Source: Lutibacter sp. (GTDB lineage: Bacteria; Bacteroidota; Bacteroidia; Flavobacteriales; Flavobacteriaceae). Taken from it: a stretch of 64,000 nucleotides of DNA. A program made the position numbers and the translations under genes. The stretch covers positions 62,001 through 126,000 of the forward strand of contig DAIDMK010000005.1 of assembly GCA_027449025.1 (NCBI GenBank). Reading direction: 5' to 3'. This document shows positions 52,438 through 61,893 of this stretch, piece by piece (the stretch's first letter is position 1; each line of letters opens with the position of its first letter). The notes under the pieces were generated by a model, which was given only the letters and a program-made list of their open reading frames with translations, made no database searches and had not been told where the DNA came from.

Positions 52438-55368
52438 ATGAGACATTTAAAAAAATTGTCGGTAGCCCTTATGCTGACTACCCTATTTAGTGTGACCTTC
52501 ACGTCTTGTATAGATGATGGAGTTTCGCCAATTGTTGAAGCCATTTATGAGGCTCAAGCAAATTTAATTACTGCACAAGCAAATGTGCAAAATGCTGAGG
52601 CTACCAAGTTACAAGCCGAAGCATCTTATCAACTGGCTTTGGCTGCTATGGCCAATGCAGATGCTGCTTATACGCTTCAGGAAGTTGAAGGATTAAGAAT
52701 TGATAATGCAAACGCGCAACTTGAATTAGATTTGGCTACAGCCGAATTTAACATTACAATGGTTGACCTTCTTGCTCAATTGGATGAGGCTGGTGCTCAA
52801 GTAGCCCTAGACTATGCCTTAAAGTACAGGTTGTATGCGAATGCCGCAACTAATTTACTTGATGACAAAGCAGGTGCCGTTTATGATTTAGCTTATGCGC
52901 AAGCTCAAGCAAATTCTTCTTATCCTCTTTATGCTATCCAAGCATTAGAAACTGTTGTTGCTAATGCAAAATTTCAGGTAGAAGTTAACGAAGGTAAAAT
53001 TGCCGCATTACAAGCTCTAATTGACAATCCTAATTCATTGCCTGCACAAGTTAGTGCTTGGGAAGCTGAACAAGCTGCTTTGGCTATTGAAAGAGATCTT
53101 AAACAAGCTGAAGCTGATGCTAAATATGCTGAAAGAGATAACCTTGTTGCTGGTTGGGATGGTGAAGATGACGTAAGAGATAACTTTATTAAATTGTATG
53201 AAACTTATGAAAAAGAAGCAGATACATTAAATAATGCAACTATTGCATCTCAAGATTTTGGATATAAAATCTGGGTTTTACAAAATAATATAGATGCATG
53301 GACTGCTGCATTAGCTACTTACGCTGCTGATTTAGCTGCGGCAGAAGCTGCTTTAACTGCTTCTGAAACTGCTTATGACGCTGCTTGGACTGCTTTAGGT
53401 GAAAAAGACTCTCAAGGTACTTCTATTGCATACCCTAATTATTTTATGTATGACGCTAAAACAACTTCAGCAGTTGCAATTGCTGCAGGTGGTACAAAAT
53501 ACACAACTCCTGCAAACTTACAACAAGCTTATGTAAATGCAAGGATTAATGTTTTTGACGCTACTGCTGAATTATCTGATTACCAAGCTGATTTTGACGC
53601 TCTTGTAGCTACTTACAATGCCGCTGCCAATCAATTAGCTGCTGCACAATTGGCATTTGACACTAATAATTATGCTGGAGACTTACTTACAGCACAAAAT
53701 GCAGTAACTACATCACTAGCTACTGGTGGAAATTTCAAAAATGCTCAGGATGCGTATGCTGCTGCTAAAACTGCTTTTGAATTAGACCCTACTGGTTTTA
53801 CTACTACTGATGGTCTGGGATTACATCTAGGTGATAATTTTGATTTTGGTAACACAGGTATATCTGGTGATGGTTTCACAAGAACTTTCATGCGTGTGGG
53901 CTCAGTTGGTGAAGTATCAGTTGGAAGCTTAACTTATGAAGTTAAATCATTGTTACCAACAAAATATATTTATAGCCAATTAGCTGGTGTAGCAGCAGGT
54001 TTAACAATTGCTAATACTGACGCCTATATATGGGAAGATGTTGCTGGTGGTATGCCTATTACTGATTTAGCTGCTACAGTTTATGATTCTGATGTTCATA
54101 CTAAGAATCTTCAAACCACTCCTGGCGGAATTGGTTTCGTGACTGCTATTGATAATGGAACAAAAATTTTATTTGTTGAAGTAGAGGCTGATGACACGAG
54201 TGTTTCAAAACTATTCACTTTCAATAAAGCAACTAACAAGTTAGGTACAAACAACTTCTCAGCTAGACCATTTTTTACTTCTGGAACAGGTACTGTTGGG
54301 GATCCATATACTTTCAATGCTACACTTACATTTGGTGATACAGATGCTGGTTATGATACTGCTTGGGATGGAGATACTGGAAATGCACAAACTTATAATG
54401 CATTAACTGCTCATGCTGCATTATGGAATTTAAAACGAGCTGAGTTTATAGCACAAAATAACTTTGACCTAGGTAATGATCTTATAGTTGCTGCGCAAGC
54501 TGCTTACGATTACCAAAAAGAATTATTTGACAATGGTGTTGATAACCTAGAGGCTCTTACCCTTGCTAAGGATAATGCAATAATTGCCCAAACTGCTGCT
54601 AAAAAAGCTGTGGACAATGCTTGGACTGCTTTAGGTACTGAAATTCCTGCAGGTAGCGATGGAGATAATCTGAAATGGTTTAAAACTAAAACTGGATATG
54701 CTGATATTAGCGCAAGCTATGGTTATGATTCTGACTTTACAGCACCGCTTGTAAGTGACAAAGTAACTAAAAATGTTGCGGTATTTAATGCTGAAGTAAT
54801 GTTGGCTGACTTAGAACTTTGTGATGCTGCTTGCTTACAAGGTAAAATTGATGTTGCACAACATGATATTGACCTAATGCAACCAGCTTTAGATTTCAGA
54901 TTGGCGAAAATGGTAGAAATGCAAGCACAGTATGATATGTATATGGCAACTTATGTTCCAGGATCATCAACTAGCTATGCTAATTTAGATGCAGATTTAA
55001 AAGTAAAATATGACACACTTTCTTTTGCAATCTTCCAATTAGAGCAAGAGTTAGATGCTTTAGATGCACAATACGATTATGTATCTTATATGTTATCTTG
55101 GAGTGGTGGTACAAATTTAAGTGATGTGTCTTTACAAATTGAATTGGCCATTTTATATGACAATTCTCAAGGCAGTTACTTAGATTCATTAAATGATTTA
55201 GAAGATGCAGAAGATGCATTAGCAGCTGCTTTAGCTAGCAATGCTCAAGGCACTGTTTATATTGCATATCTTCAATCTGCTGTAGATGTATTAACCCAAA
55301 GATATCTTAATGCTACTGCGCTAGCCGCTAAATACAAAGCGTTAATGGACGCTGCATTGGCATCTTAA
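52438..55368 (+). CDS. Large alanine-rich coiled-coil lipoprotein
   Basis: A 976-residue exported protein, family not recognised. Signal peptide MRHLKKLSVALMLTTLFSVT, then FTSC gives the lipobox Cys near residue 24. Residues of about 30-350 are alanine- and glutamine-rich heptad-like helices (IYEAQANLITAQANVQNAEA). A non-helical central domain (about 450-650) is rich in Gly, Thr and Asp, and a second helical half follows. AAWTALGEKDSQGTS (about 314-328) and NAWTALGTEIPAGSD (about 727-741) suggest an internal duplication. Codon use is strongly biased to GCT and AAT, as in highly expressed genes. The next gene encodes an outer-membrane barrel, so a surface or periplasm-spanning scaffold is a reasonable guess. 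Confidence 0.85.
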   Translation: MRHLKKLSVALMLTTLFSVTFTSCIDDGVSPIVEAIYEAQANLITAQANVQNAEATKLQAEASYQLALAAMANADAAYTLQEVEGLRIDNANAQLELDLATAEFNITMVDLLAQLDEAGAQVALDYALKYRLYANAATNLLDDKAGAVYDLAYAQAQANSSYPLYAIQALETVVANAKFQVEVNEGKIAALQALIDNPNSLPAQVSAWEAEQAALAIERDLKQAEADAKYAERDNLVAGWDGEDDVRDNFIKLYETYEKEADTLNNATIASQDFGYKIWVLQNNIDAWTAALATYAADLAAAEAALTASETAYDAAWTALGEKDSQGTSIAYPNYFMYDAKTTSAVAIAAGGTKYTTPANLQQAYVNARINVFDATAELSDYQADFDALVATYNAAANQLAAAQLAFDTNNYAGDLLTAQNAVTTSLATGGNFKNAQDAYAAAKTAFELDPTGFTTTDGLGLHLGDNFDFGNTGISGDGFTRTFMRVGSVGEVSVGSLTYEVKSLLPTKYIYSQLAGVAAGLTIANTDAYIWEDVAGGMPITDLAATVYDSDVHTKNLQTTPGGIGFVTAIDNGTKILFVEVEADDTSVSKLFTFNKATNKLGTNNFSARPFFTSGTGTVGDPYTFNATLTFGDTDAGYDTAWDGDTGNAQTYNALTAHAALWNLKRAEFIAQNNFDLGNDLIVAAQAAYDYQKELFDNGVDNLEALTLAKDNAIIAQTAAKKAVDNAWTALGTEIPAGSDGDNLKWFKTKTGYADISASYGYDSDFTAPLVSDKVTKNVAVFNAEVMLADLELCDAACLQGKIDVAQHDIDLMQPALDFRLAKMVEMQAQYDMYMATYVPGSSTSYANLDADLKVKYDTLSFAIFQLEQELDALDAQYDYVSYMLSWSGGTNLSDVSLQIELAILYDNSQGSYLDSLNDLEDAEDALAAALASNAQGTVYIAYLQSAVDVLTQRYLNATALAAKYKALMDAALAS

Positions 55369-55386
55369 TTCTTTAAGAAAATAAAT

Positions 55387-55413
55387 AAAGGGCTGCCAAA
55401 CAGCAGCCCTTTT
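55387..55413 (+). terminator. Hairpin between lipoprotein and barrel genes
   Basis: AAAGGGCTGC (55387-55396), loop CAAACA, GCAGCCCTTT (55403-55412) and one more T. With only four T residues it may act as a partial terminator or mRNA stabiliser between two genes of one transcript. Confidence 0.65.
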
Positions 55414-55448
55414 AAAACAAAATTTTAACTCTTAAAGAACTAAAACAT

Positions 55449-56273
55449 ATGAAAAAATATTTAATTTTATGCTTTATCTTAGTCATTTCACTTACCAGTG
55501 CAAATGCACAGGATAGAGATTCAGACTACCACCACCACTATAGAGGTGATACTTGTAATGTTGGGCCGAGATTCGCCCCACAAGCAGGTGACTTTACGGC
55601 GGCTATGGTATTTGGACAAGGAGCATATCTAAATGACGGTTTGGTTGTACCTAGTTCTTATTCATCCGTAAGCGGTGATGCACCGTATGCAAATGATGTA
55701 AATACTAATGACAACAGCATTACCAATATGGTTGGTGCTGAAGGAAGATATTATGTTTCAAATAGATTTGCCATTACCTTAACGGGTGGCGCTATATGGA
55801 GAAATACACCTTCTAAACTTGCTATGCCAGGTATTCCTGACACAGATATTCCTGCTTACGATGCAGTTGTTGCAGACGAACGCGTTGATTTAACCGTCTC
55901 AGTTGGCGGACAATGGTTGTTCAATACCAAAAATGATCGCTTATTTCCTTATTTAGGATTTGCGTTACCTTTTGACTATGCAAGAAGGTCACAATATGAC
56001 CCAACAGTAATTGTTGAAGATAATAATGATGTTACAATTGTAGATTTAGGTGCACGTCACGTTGACATTACCGCTTTTGGCGTACAGGCAGTTGCCGGTA
56101 TTGATTATTACTTTGCTAAAGATGTTTTCTTTGGTTTTGATATTAAGCCAGTTTCTTATACTTATGCTTATAGCGTTAAAGTGCCGGGTCCAGGGTTATA
56201 TGGCCTTGAAGCCGACACGAATACAATATCATTTTTTGCTCAATTTTCCTTTAAAGTTGGGTTTAAATTTTAA
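55449..56273 (+). CDS. Outer-membrane beta-barrel protein
   Basis: A 274-residue exported protein. Signal peptide MKKYLILCFILVISLTSANA precedes a His-rich mature start (DRDSDYHHHYRGDTCNVGPR). The body is alternating strands with aromatic girdles (VGAEGRYYVSNRFAITLTGG, VSVGGQWLFNTKNDRLFPYL) and ends in FKVGFKF, the C-terminal Phe typical of barrels recognised by BamA. About 8-10 strands are possible. It follows the coiled-coil lipoprotein gene by 80 bases, probably sharing its transcript. Exact role unknown. Confidence 0.83.
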   Translation: MKKYLILCFILVISLTSANAQDRDSDYHHHYRGDTCNVGPRFAPQAGDFTAAMVFGQGAYLNDGLVVPSSYSSVSGDAPYANDVNTNDNSITNMVGAEGRYYVSNRFAITLTGGAIWRNTPSKLAMPGIPDTDIPAYDAVVADERVDLTVSVGGQWLFNTKNDRLFPYLGFALPFDYARRSQYDPTVIVEDNNDVTIVDLGARHVDITAFGVQAVAGIDYYFAKDVFFGFDIKPVSYTYAYSVKVPGPGLYGLEADTNTISFFAQFSFKVGFKF

Positions 56274-56298
56274 TTTGTAGGTTAATAAATTGATAAGG

Positions 56299-56325
56299 AA
56301 GGGTTGCTTTGCAACCCTTTTTTTT
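56299..56325 (+). terminator. Terminator after the barrel gene
   Basis: AAGGGTTGC (56299-56307), loop TTT, GCAACCCTT (56311-56319) and a run of T residues to 56325: a strong rho-independent terminator. Confidence 0.9.
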
Positions 56326-56783
56326 ATGCTAAACTTGTTTCAAGATCTATTATATAGATGAGTTAACCACAAATTTTTTACAACATCAGAGAAAGTCACA
56401 CATATTGGTATCACAGTCATAAGCGTGATATTTGTGTTAGGTTTTAAAACCTGATTTTGCTCAAAAAATAACTGACCAAGCTATCTATATTTATAACAAT
56501 TTAAGAACACATTTTAGCCTCGATTTAAGAAAACCTTTTGAAGTTCATAACAATCCCAATATCAAATATAAATCGTGTCGAAAAAATAAGCTAAATTTAC
56601 CTGAACTTAAAATTTAAAAACAAACCTAGTTCAAACTATTTTATTGCTTTCTAAACGGCTGAAAAAAATCTTTTAAACAGTATAAATTAAACAATAGAAG
56701 GTCAACCCATATCCGTATAATACATAGTTTTTTGTGAATTTAAGTTAATTTTAAGGGAAGATTGTAACTATATTTTAAATAAA

Positions 56784-56806
56784 AAGCCCCTTAAAAAGGA
56801 GCTTCT
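56784..56806 (-). terminator. Terminator after the CoA-transferase gene
   Basis: AAGCCCCTT and AAGGAGCTT pair with one mismatch around an A-rich loop; reading the minus strand, T residues follow. It lies 30 bases after the stop codon. Confidence 0.6.
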
Positions 56807-56836
56807 TACATTCACTATTATATATTAACCAAACTA

Positions 56837-58363
56837 TTATAATGCTACTTCAACCAATTTTTTCATGGTGCCTTGCGTTTTTAAATCGAGATGCCAGCTA
56901 AATACTTTTTCCATTACATGTGGCGTTTGACCTCCACGTTTTAGTGCTTCTTCAACATAATCTCGCATTTGCTCTTTGTATTCCGGATGCATGCAATTGT
57001 CTATGATTACTTGCGCGCGTTCTTTTGGCGCCAATCCTCTTAAATCGGCCAATCCTTGTTCCGTTACCAATATATCAACGTCATGTTCTGTATGGTCATG
57101 ATGTGAAACCATTGGAACAATGTGGGAAATTGTATTGTTTTTGGATGATGATGGACAAACAAAAATGCTTAAGTAGGCGCTTCTGGCAAAATCCCCAGAT
57201 CCGCCAATCCCATTCATCATATTTGTGCCGCCTAAATGTGTAGAATTCACGTTTCCGTAAATATCAAACTCAATGGCGGTGTTTATCGCAATAATCCCCA
57301 ATCTTCTAATTACTTCGGCTGCATTACTGATGTTTTGAGGTCTTAACACGATTTTGTTTTTATAATCTTTAAAATTTCCTATGAAATTTTTATAACATTC
57401 TTCCGAAACTGTAATGGATGATGCCGAAGCAAATACCATTTTCCCTGCGTCAATCAATTCAAAAGTGCTGTCTTGCAATACTTCAGAATACATAGTCAAA
57501 TTCTCAAAAGGACTGTTTACAAAACCAGACAATACCGAATTTGCTATTTTTCCGATACCAACCTGAATAGGCAATAAAGAACTTGATAACCTTCCTTCTA
57601 CCACTTCATTTTCCAGAAAATTAAGAATGTGCTGCGCAATGGCAGTGGTGTTTTCATCGGGCATCGAGATTTTTGCAGGGCTGTCTGGTCTATCAGTAAA
57701 GACAACTGCGATTACCTTTTTCGGATCGATTTTTATATATTCAGTTCCTATTCGGGTCTCAGGATTTGTAATTCCGACGATATTCCTGTTCGGATATGGT
57801 TTTGGGATAAATACATCATGAATTCCTTTAAAAGATAATGGGATTGATACATTTATTTCAATAATAATTTCATCGGCTAAATCTGCAAAAGTTGCTGAAT
57901 TACCTACAGATGTAGTAGGGATTATATAACCATTTGCATCAATGTAAGTTGCTTCAATAATGGCTAAATTAACTTTTGGCAGATGCTGGTTGTGCAACAT
58001 TTCTGCTGTTTCGCTTAAATGCTGATCTACATACAATACCTCAGCTGTATTGATTGATTTTCGCAAAGTAGGATCGGCCTGAAAAGGCATTCTTTTATAA
58101 ATGGCATGGTTTTTTGCCAAATCGGCATCGGTATCATATCCAAGAGAAGCGCCGCTTAAAAGGGTAATCTTCAAATCTTCTGTCTCTGCACGTTTTGCAA
58201 ATGCAGGCAAAACGGATTTGCTGTCTCCAGCTTTTGTAAAACCACTAACTCCAACAATTGAATTATTTTTAATAAACTTGGCAGCTTCATCAGGGGTGAA
58301 AATTATATTCTTATAATTTTCGAATAAAATTCGCTCCATTCTTACTTCTTTGTTGTATTTCAT
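56837..58363 (-). CDS. Acetyl-CoA hydrolase/transferase family protein (succinate CoA-transferase type)
   Basis: A 508-residue class I CoA-transferase. VGVSGFTKAGDSKSVLPAFA lies near the N-terminus. VGIGKIANSVLSGFVNSPFE and then MYSEVLQDSTFELI contain the catalytic Glu (about residue 296). GGSGDFARSAYLSIFVCPSS (about 397-416) and VTEQGLADLRGLAPKERAQV (about 441-460) complete the pattern. It likely moves CoA between succinyl-CoA and acetate or a related pair, or hydrolyses acetyl-CoA. A Met at residue 9 (start 58339) is an alternative N-terminus. A divergent AraC-type gene is the probable regulator. Confidence 0.92.
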   Translation of the reverse strand: MKYNKEVRMERILFENYKNIIFTPDEAAKFIKNNSIVGVSGFTKAGDSKSVLPAFAKRAETEDLKITLLSGASLGYDTDADLAKNHAIYKRMPFQADPTLRKSINTAEVLYVDQHLSETAEMLHNQHLPKVNLAIIEATYIDANGYIIPTTSVGNSATFADLADEIIIEINVSIPLSFKGIHDVFIPKPYPNRNIVGITNPETRIGTEYIKIDPKKVIAVVFTDRPDSPAKISMPDENTTAIAQHILNFLENEVVEGRLSSSLLPIQVGIGKIANSVLSGFVNSPFENLTMYSEVLQDSTFELIDAGKMVFASASSITVSEECYKNFIGNFKDYKNKIVLRPQNISNAAEVIRRLGIIAINTAIEFDIYGNVNSTHLGGTNMMNGIGGSGDFARSAYLSIFVCPSSSKNNTISHIVPMVSHHDHTEHDVDILVTEQGLADLRGLAPKERAQVIIDNCMHPEYKEQMRDYVEEALKRGGQTPHVMEKVFSWHLDLKTQGTMKKLVEVAL

Positions 58364-58497
58364 ATGATTTATTTAAAAAAATTAACATTAATTTGCTAAA
58401 ATAAAAATGTTACCTCAGTCATTTAAGGTTGCAATGTAGCGATTCTATATATTAACCTTATATTTAAAATGGTCAATGATTTATTCAAATCTGTCAA

Positions 58498-59316
58498 ATG
58501 AAGAAAAACAGGCATAAAGAGAAATATTATTTAACTGAAGTTGATAAAATTGCGGACAGCATATACTGCCATCATGATTTGATGGGCGAGGTTTTTATTG
58601 ATACACATTCTCATAAAAAAGGGCAATTTATTTATACTGAAGGAGGAATTGTTTACATAAAAACAGGTACGAAAACACACTTTTTGCCTGCCAGGCATTA
58701 TATGTGGATTCCTCCCAATGTTGAACATGCCATTTATCCAAGTAAGCCTGAAGTAATTATGCGCAACTTGTATTTTCCTGTACAAAAAACCGATGCGCCA
58801 TTTTACCAAACAGAAGGCATTTATCCGGTGAATGAGTTATTATGGCATTTATTATGTTATACTCAAAAATGGGATGGTGATATTTATGAAGCTGACGAAA
58901 TAAAATTCCCGATAGTAAAATCTTTTAAAGTATTGTTAGCGCAAATTTCAACAGTTCCTTTGGTGCTGACGCTTCCGCGCCCGAAAGATCCTAGACTGGA
59001 AAAAACCCTTGTATATTTAAAAGACAATTTAGAGAGAAAAATTTCTTTGACAGAAATCGCTTCTAATTTGGCCATGAGCGAAAGCTCGCTTCACAGATTG
59101 TATAAAAGTGATGTTAAAATGACTTTTATTCACTATTATACTTTGCTTCGAATGTTTAAAGCGCTGGAATATGTGCTTGAGAAGAAATACACCATCGGTG
59201 AAATTGCCATGATGGTTGGTTACAGCAGTTTGCCCACTTTCAGCAATACTTTTTTAAAGATTTTAGGAAAAAGACCTTCTGACTATTTGCAGGGAAACAG
59301 AATTTATGTGAAATAG
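58498..59316 (+). CDS. AraC-family transcriptional regulator with cupin sensor
   Basis: A 272-residue regulator. The N-terminal half is a cupin: HSHKKGQFIYTEGGIVYI and then ARHYMWIPPNVEHAIYPS (about residues 35-85). The C-terminal AraC domain has two helix-turn-helix units: SLTEIASNLAMSESSLHRLY (about 182-201) and YTIGEIAMMVGYSSLPTF (about 231-248), followed by FLKILGKRPSDYL. It is divergent from the CoA-transferase gene with 134 bases between, so it probably controls that gene and itself. The ligand is unknown; short-chain acids or acyl-CoAs would fit the context (inference). Confidence 0.92.
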   Translation: MKKNRHKEKYYLTEVDKIADSIYCHHDLMGEVFIDTHSHKKGQFIYTEGGIVYIKTGTKTHFLPARHYMWIPPNVEHAIYPSKPEVIMRNLYFPVQKTDAPFYQTEGIYPVNELLWHLLCYTQKWDGDIYEADEIKFPIVKSFKVLLAQISTVPLVLTLPRPKDPRLEKTLVYLKDNLERKISLTEIASNLAMSESSLHRLYKSDVKMTFIHYYTLLRMFKALEYVLEKKYTIGEIAMMVGYSSLPTFSNTFLKILGKRPSDYLQGNRIYVK

Positions 59317-59675
59317 AAAAAGCCAAGTTATTACTTAAATCTATCATTGGTTTTTGTTGTGTAGACAATGGGAGTTTCTCCCCAAGCCCTGCACAGAATC
59401 ATACGTGGCAGTTTTCCCTCACAAGGCTCTTGTTATATAAACCTAAACGTATGTAAGAAGGAATTTATCGGGTCAATTAAGAGCTTATTATTACTAAAAA
59501 AAAAGTGTTATCTGTCTTTGTAAAGATTCGATCCCATGTTTAGCTGCTATTTTTAACTCATTAATTTTCTGCAACACCTAAAATTAAATAACACGACAAC
59601 ATGTGTGTTGATTGTCAATTGTTTAATGGTGTATCGCAAAAATAGTACGGAAAACAAAATGGAGAATGATTTGAT
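59317..59675. other. 359-base spacer with a group II intron relic
   Basis: No gene. The AraC-proximal part carries the intron domain V/VI relic (59352-59432). The remaining 240 bases show no coding frame and no second intron domain. Confidence 0.6.
59352..59432 (-). mobile_element. Orphan group II intron 3' end (domains V and VI), degenerate
   Basis: On the minus strand, 59429 down to 59396 gives exactly 34 bases that start GAGCC and end ATTC, the length and ends of group II intron domain V. The AGC catalytic triad is kept, and the tip GGGAAAACT is GNRA-like but shifted. Three lower-stem positions differ from the consensus (a G to T, C to T and G to A). It is followed by the domain VI-like hairpin GGGAG, AAA, CTCCC (59382-59370) and TTGTCTAC. 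No reverse transcriptase or 5' intron domains are present, so it is a fragment. Confidence 0.65.
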
Positions 59676-60470
59676 TTAGTTTACTGCCAATTTTCGAATT
59701 ATTTTTGACAGCAATTTAGGGAAAAACCGCTTTATATAAACAGCTAATTTTTCTTTAAATCCGCCAATATAAACTTCTTGTTTTTCTTGCCGAACCGTTT
59801 TTAATAATTTTTCGGCAAACTCTTCAGGCATTAATCCTTTTTTGGTGGCACTGTCCATTTTATTATAATGCGTTCCATCGGCGGTTAATGCATTTAAGGA
59901 TACATTGGTCTGCACAAATCCCGGACAAACAAGCGTCACTTTAATATTGTATTGGTATACTTCAGCTCGTAAACTGTCGAAAAATCCATGTAAGGCGTGT
60001 TTTGAAGCGGCGTAAGAAGAACGCAAGGGAGTTCCAATTTTCCCCACAATGCTGGTAATAACCACAAAATGACCTTTATTTTTTTTAATAAAATGAGGCA
60101 GAAGCGCCTTAGTCAAGGCCACAGTTCCTAAATAATTCACATCCATAATGCGTTTATCTACCGCCAATGCAGTGTCTTTTACAAAGGACCGCTGACTAAT
60201 ACCACCATTGTTAAACAATATATCAACACCGCCAAATAATAACAAAGCTTCCTCAACTTTTGCTGCTAAACTAGTATGATTTTCCAAATCGAGAGGCAAA
60301 ATCATCACATTTTCAGGATGTTCACAAGCATTTTTTACTGCATTTAACTCCTTTTCATTGCGCGATGAAAGAATTAATTGTGTTTTTTGTTTTGAGAGTA
60401 TAATAGCCAGAGATTTTCCAATGCCCGATGACGCACCAGTTATCCAAATTATTTTATGGTCAAAATTCAT
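59676..60470 (-). CDS. Short-chain dehydrogenase/reductase
   Basis: A 264-residue SDR. The NAD(P) motif is WITGASSGIGKSLAIIL (about residues 9-25), NNGG lies in DILFNNGGISQRSF, and the catalytic Ser-Tyr-Lys is seen in VVITSIVGKIGTPLRSSYAA with YAASKHALHGFFDSL (about 152-166). The family resembles DHRS7-type enzymes (LVCPGFVQTNVSLNAL). The C-terminal Lys/Arg-rich end may associate with membranes. Substrate unknown. Divergent from the TlpA-like gene by 76 bases. Confidence 0.9.
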   Translation of the reverse strand: MNFDHKIIWITGASSGIGKSLAIILSKQKTQLILSSRNEKELNAVKNACEHPENVMILPLDLENHTSLAAKVEEALLLFGGVDILFNNGGISQRSFVKDTALAVDKRIMDVNYLGTVALTKALLPHFIKKNKGHFVVITSIVGKIGTPLRSSYAASKHALHGFFDSLRAEVYQYNIKVTLVCPGFVQTNVSLNALTADGTHYNKMDSATKKGLMPEEFAEKLLKTVRQEKQEVYIGGFKEKLAVYIKRFFPKLLSKIIRKLAVN

Positions 60471-60501
60471 GAGTTTAGGTTTATTAAAACATAAAAATAG
60501 T

Positions 60502-60509
60502 TACTTTTG
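60502..60509 (+). promoter_or_regulatory. Probable -7 element of the TlpA-like gene
   Basis: TACTTTTG matches TAnnTTTG, 37 bases before the ATG. Confidence 0.5.
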
Positions 60510-60546
60510 GCGTGATTAATGAGTAAATAATTCAAAAAAAGAGAAG

Positions 60547-61893
60547 ATGTTTAAAAAATTATTGATTGCGTTTTTATTTATTTCTGTAGGTGTTCAAAGT
60601 CAGCACTCAATTACCGGAACGGTGAGTCCGAAAAACGATTTGGTAACCCGGGTCATTTTATACCAGTTAAAAGGAGCCAAGCAAGTATATATTTCAAATT
60701 CAAAGATAGACAACAGCCAGTTTAAATTGGAAATTCCACAGGGAACTAATTCAGGAATGTACCGATTGGCTTTTAATCCTGAAATTTTTGGTTTTGTCGA
60801 TTTTCTTTTTAGCCAAGAAAATATTTCACTGAAATTTAATCCGCTCAACGTTTCAAATCCCATAGAATTTTTAACATCTGAAGAAAATAAAACCTATGCC
60901 AATTATTTGGTTGAAACAATGAATTTACAACATAAATTGGATTCTTTGCAAATTGTATTTTTTGGCTTGAAGGACAAAAAGCAAGATGAACTTACGATTG
61001 ATTTGTATGTAAAAACTTTAAGTGATTATACCAATATCCAAAATCAATATGAGCAAAACACGGAAGGTAAATTGTCAAATCATTTTATAAAAGCAACCCG
61101 TAAATATTTTGCGCCAACGCTTTTTGTTTCACCGCAAGAATATTTAAACAGCGTAAAAAAGCACTATTTTGATTTTATAAATTTTGAAGAAGAAGCCTTG
61201 AAAAACGCAACATTTTTTAGTGAAAAGACCATTGAATATGTTTTTTATTTAAATGCTTCCGATGATATTCAAGTTCAAAATACCTTGTACAAAAATGCCA
61301 TAGGTGAAGTATTACAAAAAGTTGGAGAAAACAATGAGGTGAAAAGCGATATTTTAATATCCCTGATTTACGCGTTTGAGCAATTTGAAAATATGGTGAT
61401 GGCAGGTTATTTGATTGATGAATTTTACAACAAATTGCCTGCAAATTTCATAGATGAAGCAGTTGTTGATGAAATGCAATCAAAAATAAAATTGGCTATT
61501 GGCAATAAGGCGCCCGAAATTACTTGGGAAGAAAAAGGTGTTCAAAAGAAATTAAGTGAATTGAAAGGTGCTGAAAAGTATGTGTTGGTGTTTTGGAGCA
61601 CCACTTGTTCTCATTGTTTGATGGAAATTCCGAAATTATATGAATTCACGAATGGAAACACCAAAACACACGTGGTTGCAGTGGCTTTGGAAGACAATAA
61701 AACGAACTTTGCAGAGTATGCTTCAAAATTTACAAAGTGGACAAATATTTTAGGATTGAAAAAATGGGAAAATAACATCGCCAAAGAATATAAAATCATT
61801 GCAACGCCTACTTATTTTGTTCTTGATAAGGATAAAAAGATTATTGCAAAACCAGAACATTTGGAAGATGTAAAGGCTTATTTTGAAAATTAA
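60547..61893 (+). CDS. TlpA-like thioredoxin-fold exported protein
   Basis: A 448-residue protein with a Sec signal peptide (MFKKLLIAFLFISVGVQSQ). The N-terminal about 300 residues are a helical and beta region of the kind seen in Bacteroidota thioredoxin-domain proteins (possibly DUF4369/DUF5106-like). The C-terminal 130 residues form a TlpA fold: GNKAPEITWEEKGVQKKLSE, then YVLVFWSTTCSHCLMEIPKL with CSHC (about residues 356-359) and IIATPTYFVLDKDKKI with the cis-Pro. A likely periplasmic disulfide reductase. Its stop overlaps the end of convergent yraN by 4 bases. Confidence 0.87.
   Translation: MFKKLLIAFLFISVGVQSQHSITGTVSPKNDLVTRVILYQLKGAKQVYISNSKIDNSQFKLEIPQGTNSGMYRLAFNPEIFGFVDFLFSQENISLKFNPLNVSNPIEFLTSEENKTYANYLVETMNLQHKLDSLQIVFFGLKDKKQDELTIDLYVKTLSDYTNIQNQYEQNTEGKLSNHFIKATRKYFAPTLFVSPQEYLNSVKKHYFDFINFEEEALKNATFFSEKTIEYVFYLNASDDIQVQNTLYKNAIGEVLQKVGENNEVKSDILISLIYAFEQFENMVMAGYLIDEFYNKLPANFIDEAVVDEMQSKIKLAIGNKAPEITWEEKGVQKKLSELKGAEKYVLVFWSTTCSHCLMEIPKLYEFTNGNTKTHVVAVALEDNKTNFAEYASKFTKWTNILGLKKWENNIAKEYKIIATPTYFVLDKDKKIIAKPEHLEDVKAYFEN

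Larger units (their letters stand above)
56274..56836. other. 563-base spacer between barrel and CoA-transferase genes
   Basis: No coding signal on either strand. It contains the two flanking terminators, a 12-base palindrome GGTTTTAAAACC (56440-56451), and a weak hairpin around TATCAC/GTGATA near 56410-56430. Confidence 0.6.

Noticed and set aside
59515-59560. Possible tRNA T-arm (GATTCGATCCC) after the intron relic
   Set aside because: No acceptor, D or anticodon stems can be formed on either strand around it.
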